A stretch of DNA of 9,153 bases from Verrucomicrobiales bacterium (GTDB lineage Bacteria; Verrucomicrobiota; Verrucomicrobiae; Limisphaerales; UBA9464), in the NCBI GenBank assembly GCA_005789375.1, contig SXXZ01000092.1, forward strand, positions 1 through 9,153, in the 5' to 3' direction. The translations under genes were made by a program, and so were the position numbers. Positions 6,030-9,153 of the stretch are shown piece after piece. The notes under the pieces are model-generated. The model searched no databases, was not told the DNA's origin, and saw only the letters and a list, made by a program, of their open reading frames with translations. The first letter of the stretch is position 1, and each line of letters begins with the position of its first letter.

Positions 6030-7253
6030 ATGCACCGGGAACTGGGAGAAGAGGGAACCAGCCGTCGGAGGTTCTTGAAGGCCGGCTTGGCTGGGCTGGC
6101 TGCTTCGGCCTGGGCCGAAGAAATGGTACGACTGCCCTTCGACAACGGCGAACGGCCGTTGGTCAAGTATCCCCAAAAACGCCCACTCATCCGTCATACG
6201 GCCCGCCCACCGCAGTTGGAGACCCCGTTCTCCGTTTATCAGGAAAGCCTGCTAACACCGAACGACGCGTTCTTTGTCCGCTACCACCTCGCCGGCTCGC
6301 CTCCGCCGCAGTCGGTGCTGAACCCGGAGACCTTTCGCTTGCAAGTGCGTGGAAGCGTCCAGACGCCGCAGACCTGGAGCTTGGAGACGCTGAAGGAGAA
6401 GTTTGAGTCGGTCGAAGTGGTCGCCGTGAACCAATGCTCCGGGAATAGTCGCGGCTTCTTCCAGCCACGAATCCCGGGAGGCCAATCAGGCCATGGTAAC
6501 ATGGGTTGTGCGCGATGGCGCGGGGTCCGCTTGGCCGATGTGCTCAAGGCTTCCAACTTGCTGCCTCAGTCTAAGCAGGTGCTTTTCGACGGGCTCGATC
6601 GGCCGTTGGTGGCCGGTATTCCTGATTTTGTGAAGGCGTTGGATGTCGAGCAGGCGCTCGACCCGGATGTGCTGCTTGCCTGGGAGATGAACGGTGAAGC
6701 CTTGCCCTGGCTCAATGGCTATCCGCTGCGTCTGGTGGTGCCGGGGCGCTACGGAACCTATTGGGTTAAGCACCTGCACTCGATTCAGGTAGTGGACGCT
6801 ACTTTCATTGGGTTCTGGATGAATCCGGCCCACCGCATTCCCGACGATCCTTGTGCGCATGTGGCTCCCGGAACCACGCCCAAGCGCACCGTGCCGATTG
6901 ACCGATTCAATGTGCGGTCTTTCCTCACCAGTCACCGGTCGGGAGATCGAATTCAGCCTGCAGGGCAAGGTGTGACCCTGCGCGGCATTGCCTTTGACGG
7001 CGGGTCGGGGATCTCGGATGTGACTGTGTCCACCGATGGTGGAAAGCGTTGGACGACCGCCCAACTGGGCAAGGATCTCGGCCGCTACGCCTTTCGAGAG
7101 TGGACTCTCGACTGGCAGCCTCCGACAGAGGGCTCGCCGGAGATCTTGGCCCGGGCCACCAATCGCCTTGGGCAAAGCCAACCCCTGGATGCGTTGTGGA
7201 ATCCAGCGGGCTACATGCGCAATGTCGTAGAACGAACCGTATTGAGCTTATGA
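6030..7253 (+). CDS. sorA: Sulfite dehydrogenase molybdopterin subunit, SorA-like, Tat-exported
   Basis: The 407-residue product likely oxidises sulfite to sulfate in the periplasm, using a molybdopterin cofactor, and passes electrons to the cytochrome encoded next. Seen: a twin-arginine signal SRRRFLK at 11-17, a hydrophobic stretch, and a likely cleavage site after A29 (AWA). The sulfite-oxidase Mo domain contains NQCSGNSRGFF, in which C136 is the expected molybdenum ligand. GRYGTYWVKHL matches the SorA active-site loop. The C-terminal part (about 290-400) looks like the Mo-co dimerisation domain, with VTVSTDGGKRW. There is no cytochrome b5 domain, as in bacterial SorA and unlike animal sulfite oxidase. 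C160 lies in MGCARW, where I recall asparagine in well-known SorA proteins. The frame is open 117 codons upstream, but ATG 6030 places the Tat motif correctly. The stop overlaps the next start (ATGA). YedY/MsrP is less likely because that family lacks the dimerisation domain. Confidence 0.9.
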   Translation: MHRELGEEGTSRRRFLKAGLAGLAASAWAEEMVRLPFDNGERPLVKYPQKRPLIRHTARPPQLETPFSVYQESLLTPNDAFFVRYHLAGSPPPQSVLNPETFRLQVRGSVQTPQTWSLETLKEKFESVEVVAVNQCSGNSRGFFQPRIPGGQSGHGNMGCARWRGVRLADVLKASNLLPQSKQVLFDGLDRPLVAGIPDFVKALDVEQALDPDVLLAWEMNGEALPWLNGYPLRLVVPGRYGTYWVKHLHSIQVVDATFIGFWMNPAHRIPDDPCAHVAPGTTPKRTVPIDRFNVRSFLTSHRSGDRIQPAGQGVTLRGIAFDGGSGISDVTVSTDGGKRWTTAQLGKDLGRYAFREWTLDWQPPTEGSPEILARATNRLGQSQPLDALWNPAGYMRNVVERTVLSL

Positions 7254-7630
7254 ACTTGCGCTATTTTCAATGCGGCACCTCGTGTCGTGGAATCCTCAGA
7301 GCTGTGGTGGCGTTGACGGGTGCATTGGTACTTGCTGCGGCAACGGCGACCACCGTGCCGGAGTCTCCCAAAGCCAATGCGCATGCGGCCGATCCCTGGG
7401 TGCTCCCCGTGGGTGAACCGGCGTTGCCCGAGGGTGATCCGGCTGCACCGATTCGCCGCCATTGTGCCCTTTGCCATTCCTTCGACTACATCGCCACCCA
7501 GCCCCGATTGAGTCGGACCGGGTGGACGGCCAGTGTCGATAAAATGCGCACCAAATACGGAGCGCCGATCCCCACCAATGACGTGCCTGCGCTGGTGAAT
7601 TTCTTGGTGAAGCACCACGGCAAGGAATAG
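7250..7630 (+). CDS. sorB: Monoheme cytochrome c, sulfite dehydrogenase subunit SorB-like
   Basis: The 126-residue product carries a single c-type heme motif C-A-L-C-H at residues 72-76 (CxxCH). The N-terminus has a basic start (R4, R13, R17) followed by a hydrophobic stretch VVALTGALVLAAATA, typical of a Sec signal peptide, so heme attachment would occur in the periplasm. M99 in DKMRTKYG is a plausible sixth heme ligand, and the C-terminus VPALVNFLVKHH forms the usual final helix of a class I cytochrome. The ATG at 7250 overlaps the stop of the sorA-like gene by 4 nt (ATGA), indicating translational coupling. In known SorAB enzymes the small cytochrome takes electrons from the molybdenum centre and hands them on to soluble cytochrome c; the same role is inferred here from order and size. 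C8 and C12 lie within the signal peptide and are not part of the heme site. Confidence 0.87.
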   Translation: MNLRYFQCGTSCRGILRAVVALTGALVLAAATATTVPESPKANAHAADPWVLPVGEPALPEGDPAAPIRRHCALCHSFDYIATQPRLSRTGWTASVDKMRTKYGAPIPTNDVPALVNFLVKHHGKE

Positions 7631-7716
7631 GTGCTCGCTCAGCCACGCTGGGGGAATGCACATCCGATCTGGCCATGAACCGCATTGAGGTTCCATCGTC
7701 CGTGGACACGATGATT

Positions 7717-7724
7717 AGAGGGAG
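7717..7724 (+). promoter_or_regulatory. Ribosome binding site deciding the start of the sulfatase-like gene
   Basis: AGAGGGAG is followed by TTTG and then ATG at 7729. This is the clearest Shine-Dalgarno-like sequence in the window. The two other in-frame ATGs (7675, 7711) have no comparable site, and starting at 7729 gives a textbook signal peptide. Confidence 0.6.
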
Positions 7725-7728
7725 TTTG

Positions 7729-9036
7729 ATGAGGAGGGGACGGCCCCGTGCGTTGGGCGCGTTCGGCGTACTGGGCGCCCTGCTAGCCGTTTTGTTGGCA
7801 TCTTTAGCCCTGGTGGCTGCCGATGCCCCAGCGCCGGCTTCAAGCAAAGCAGTCAGGGCGGCCAAGGCAGATGTTCCCGCCAACGTCCACCGACGCTCGC
7901 CCTTACCCAACGTGGTGATTCTCGCTGCCGACGGTTGGGCGGATTCAGACCTAGGAACCAACGGGGCTTTCCCGAATCTGGAAAAGCTGGCCGCCTCGGG
8001 CCTGCGCTGGTCCCAAGCTTACGCGGGCGCGGCATCGACTCCCGCGAGTCGTGCGGCGCTGCTGACCGGACGGCATTCCGGGCATGGGCCGATTCGCGGG
8101 CCGGCTCCTGGTCCGCTGGCCAACGAGGACGTTACTTTCGGAGAAGTGTTTCGGTCGGCGGGATACCGGACGGCGGTGATCGGTGTGTGGGACTTGGGCG
8201 GCAACAACACCCCGGGCCATCCGATGAAGCAGGGTTTTTCGGATTGGTTTGGTTTTCTCGATTCCCGTGAAGCCAAGAACCTGTACCCCAAGGCCCTGTG
8301 GCGGAATACCGACGTCTTCGATAACCTCATCGACCAACGCGGGCGTTTGGCTAATTACGCCCCCGACTGGTTTGCGCGGTTCGCCACCAATTACATCCAG
8401 GTTCATGAGGATCACCCATTCTTTCTGTATGTGGCTCATCCGCTACCGGGTGGCGTTGTTTCGGAAGAGGTGCGCGGACGCCATCGATTGCAGTGGGATA
8501 CCTTGGTCGGTGCGGTGGTTCGGGAACTTGAGCAGAGCCGCATCCGGCGCGAGACGCTCCTCGTGGTGACTAGTATTAGTGGAACGGCTTCCGGGGAGGA
8601 TCGACTGACCGAGGCCCAGCTCCGGGTGCCGCTACTCTTCAGTTGGCCGGGCAAGATTACGGCCGGCCAGACCAACGCCCGCCCGGTGGCCTTATGGGAT
8701 GTGTTGCCGACAGCCGCGGCCCTGGCTCGGATTCCCGCCCCTCAGGGTCTCGATGGTATTTCGCTCCTGCCAGAAGTGTTAGGCGGGCTCAAGGAGCCCA
8801 CCATTCGGGCCGGTGGTTTGTACTGGGAAACGGCCGAGGCTCCACCGAGTCGGGCCATCCGCTGGGACCATTGGAAGGCCGTCGAGCGCACCTCCGCAGG
8901 CGCTGTCGAACTGTATGATCTGAAGGCCGATCCCGCTGCAGTACAGAATGTCGCAGCTCATCAACCCGAACGGCTGGCCGAGGCCCGTCGACGGTTGCGC
9001 GAAGCGGCCGACCCGTTGCCCCCCCATCGTCCCTGA
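7729..9036 (+). CDS. Exported sulfatase-fold protein with a degenerate active site (probable pseudoenzyme)
   Basis: The 435-residue product starts with RRGRPR and a hydrophobic run ending near ALVAADA (residues 28-33), a Sec-type signal peptide. The sulfatase fold is recognisable: PNVVILAADG (60-69), FPNLEKLAASGLRWSQAYA (81-99), SRAALLTGRHSG (107-118), FFLYVAH (231-237), RVPLLFSWPGKI (299-310), VALWDVLPTAAALA (320-333) and the C-terminal LYDLKADPAAVQNVA (405-419). Catalytic positions are changed. The formylglycine site C/S-x-P-S-R reads T104-P-A-S-R108, with no Cys or Ser in place. KWHLG reads VWDLG (153-157). TSDNG, which supplies two calcium ligands, reads TSISG (281-285). The N-terminal DD pair is reduced to one Asp (D68), and the later active-site Lys aligns with E290. 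Only R108 clearly remains. The frame is intact with no internal stop, so this looks like a maintained pseudoenzyme, not a decayed gene. The preceding 98 bp hold no terminator. Confidence 0.85.
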   Translation: MRRGRPRALGAFGVLGALLAVLLASLALVAADAPAPASSKAVRAAKADVPANVHRRSPLPNVVILAADGWADSDLGTNGAFPNLEKLAASGLRWSQAYAGAASTPASRAALLTGRHSGHGPIRGPAPGPLANEDVTFGEVFRSAGYRTAVIGVWDLGGNNTPGHPMKQGFSDWFGFLDSREAKNLYPKALWRNTDVFDNLIDQRGRLANYAPDWFARFATNYIQVHEDHPFFLYVAHPLPGGVVSEEVRGRHRLQWDTLVGAVVRELEQSRIRRETLLVVTSISGTASGEDRLTEAQLRVPLLFSWPGKITAGQTNARPVALWDVLPTAAALARIPAPQGLDGISLLPEVLGGLKEPTIRAGGLYWETAEAPPSRAIRWDHWKAVERTSAGAVELYDLKADPAAVQNVAAHQPERLAEARRRLREAADPLPPHRP

Positions 9037-9050
9037 TACACTTCGATCCC

Positions 9051-9153
9051 ATGAGTCCCACGGAAGCCCTCACGCTGTTAGAATGTTTTCGAAATGGTCA
9101 GGTGCCTGTCGAGCAGGTCCTTCAAGCCTTCCAGGCGGCCCCGGTAGTCGATC
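9051..9153 (+). CDS. N-terminal fragment, possibly LarB (nickel-pincer cofactor synthesis)
   Basis: An ATG at 9051, 14 nt after the previous stop, opens a frame that runs off the window after 34 codons. The visible peptide begins MSPTEALTLLECFRNGQVPV and continues as a second amphipathic helix with VEQVLQAF. This two-helix pattern, a short leader then LL..G.V.VE..L, resembles the N-terminus of LarB, a carboxylase-like enzyme related to PurE that starts synthesis of the nickel-pincer nucleotide. The conserved DLGFARVD segment expected next lies beyond the window, so the call rests on a short stretch and could be wrong. No Shine-Dalgarno sequence is seen. Confidence 0.4.
   Translation, partial: MSPTEALTLLECFRNGQVPVEQVLQAFQAAPVVD

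Noticed and set aside
6486..7181. A 231-codon antisense open frame inside the sorA-like gene
   Set aside because: It is a mirror of a strongly supported gene, with no conserved motif or start context.
7049..7249. In-frame extension upstream of the cytochrome start
   Set aside because: It lies inside the sorA-like gene in a shifted frame; the signal peptide and ATGA overlap support the start at 7250.
7729..9036. Annotating the sulfatase-like gene as a pseudogene
   Set aside because: There is no frameshift, internal stop or truncation; signal peptide, start site and C-terminal domain are intact. Only catalytic residues are replaced.
1..9153. Mobile elements, CRISPR arrays, tRNA or rRNA genes
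   Set aside because: I saw no transposase motifs, terminal inverted repeats, regular spaced repeats or tRNA-like cloverleaf sequence on either strand.

Overview
The window is a GC-rich bacterial chromosome segment with closely packed genes. It holds no insertion sequence, CRISPR array, tRNA or rRNA gene that I could see. Several clues point, without proof, to the Verrucomicrobiota or PVC group: a zinc-independent (type B) ribosomal protein L31 directly upstream of prfA, a sulfatase-family protein, Gfo/Idh/MocA and ROK sugar-metabolism genes, and mostly absent Shine-Dalgarno sequences. This assignment is an inference; no marker here fixes the taxon.

Layout. Positions 1-261 hold the 3' end of a ROK-family sugar kinase or regulator. 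It converges on a Gfo/Idh/MocA oxidoreductase on the minus strand (300-1325). A 287-bp divergent intergenic region with several inverted repeats precedes rpmE2 (L31 type B, 1613-1912), which ends in a strong rho-independent terminator. Then follow prfA (RF1, 2016-3095) and, 4 nt later, a HAD phosphatase resembling YqaB (3100-3699). A membrane protein with a GrpE-like C-terminal domain is encoded convergently on the minus strand (3714-4508).

The right half is all on the plus strand. A COG2907-type FAD/NAD-binding amine-oxidase-like protein (4643-5938) comes first. Next is a sulfite dehydrogenase module: a Tat-exported SorA-like molybdopterin subunit (6030-7253) overlapping by 4 nt a SorB-like monoheme cytochrome c (7250-7630). 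After that comes an exported sulfatase-fold protein (7729-9036) in which nearly every catalytic residue of the family is replaced. The window ends in the first 34 codons of a gene that may be larB (9051-9153).

How the genes work together. SorA and SorB are expected to oxidise sulfite to sulfate in the periplasm and pass electrons to a c-type cytochrome. The adjacent dead sulfatase-fold protein is exported to the same compartment; a binding or scaffolding role is possible but unproven. L31, RF1 and the phosphatase form a translation-linked cluster, but the terminator between rpmE2 and prfA suggests separate or attenuated expression. The most unusual items are the catalytically dead sulfatase homologue next to the sulfite dehydrogenase, the membrane-anchored GrpE-like protein without an Hsp70 neighbour, and the structured region upstream of L31.
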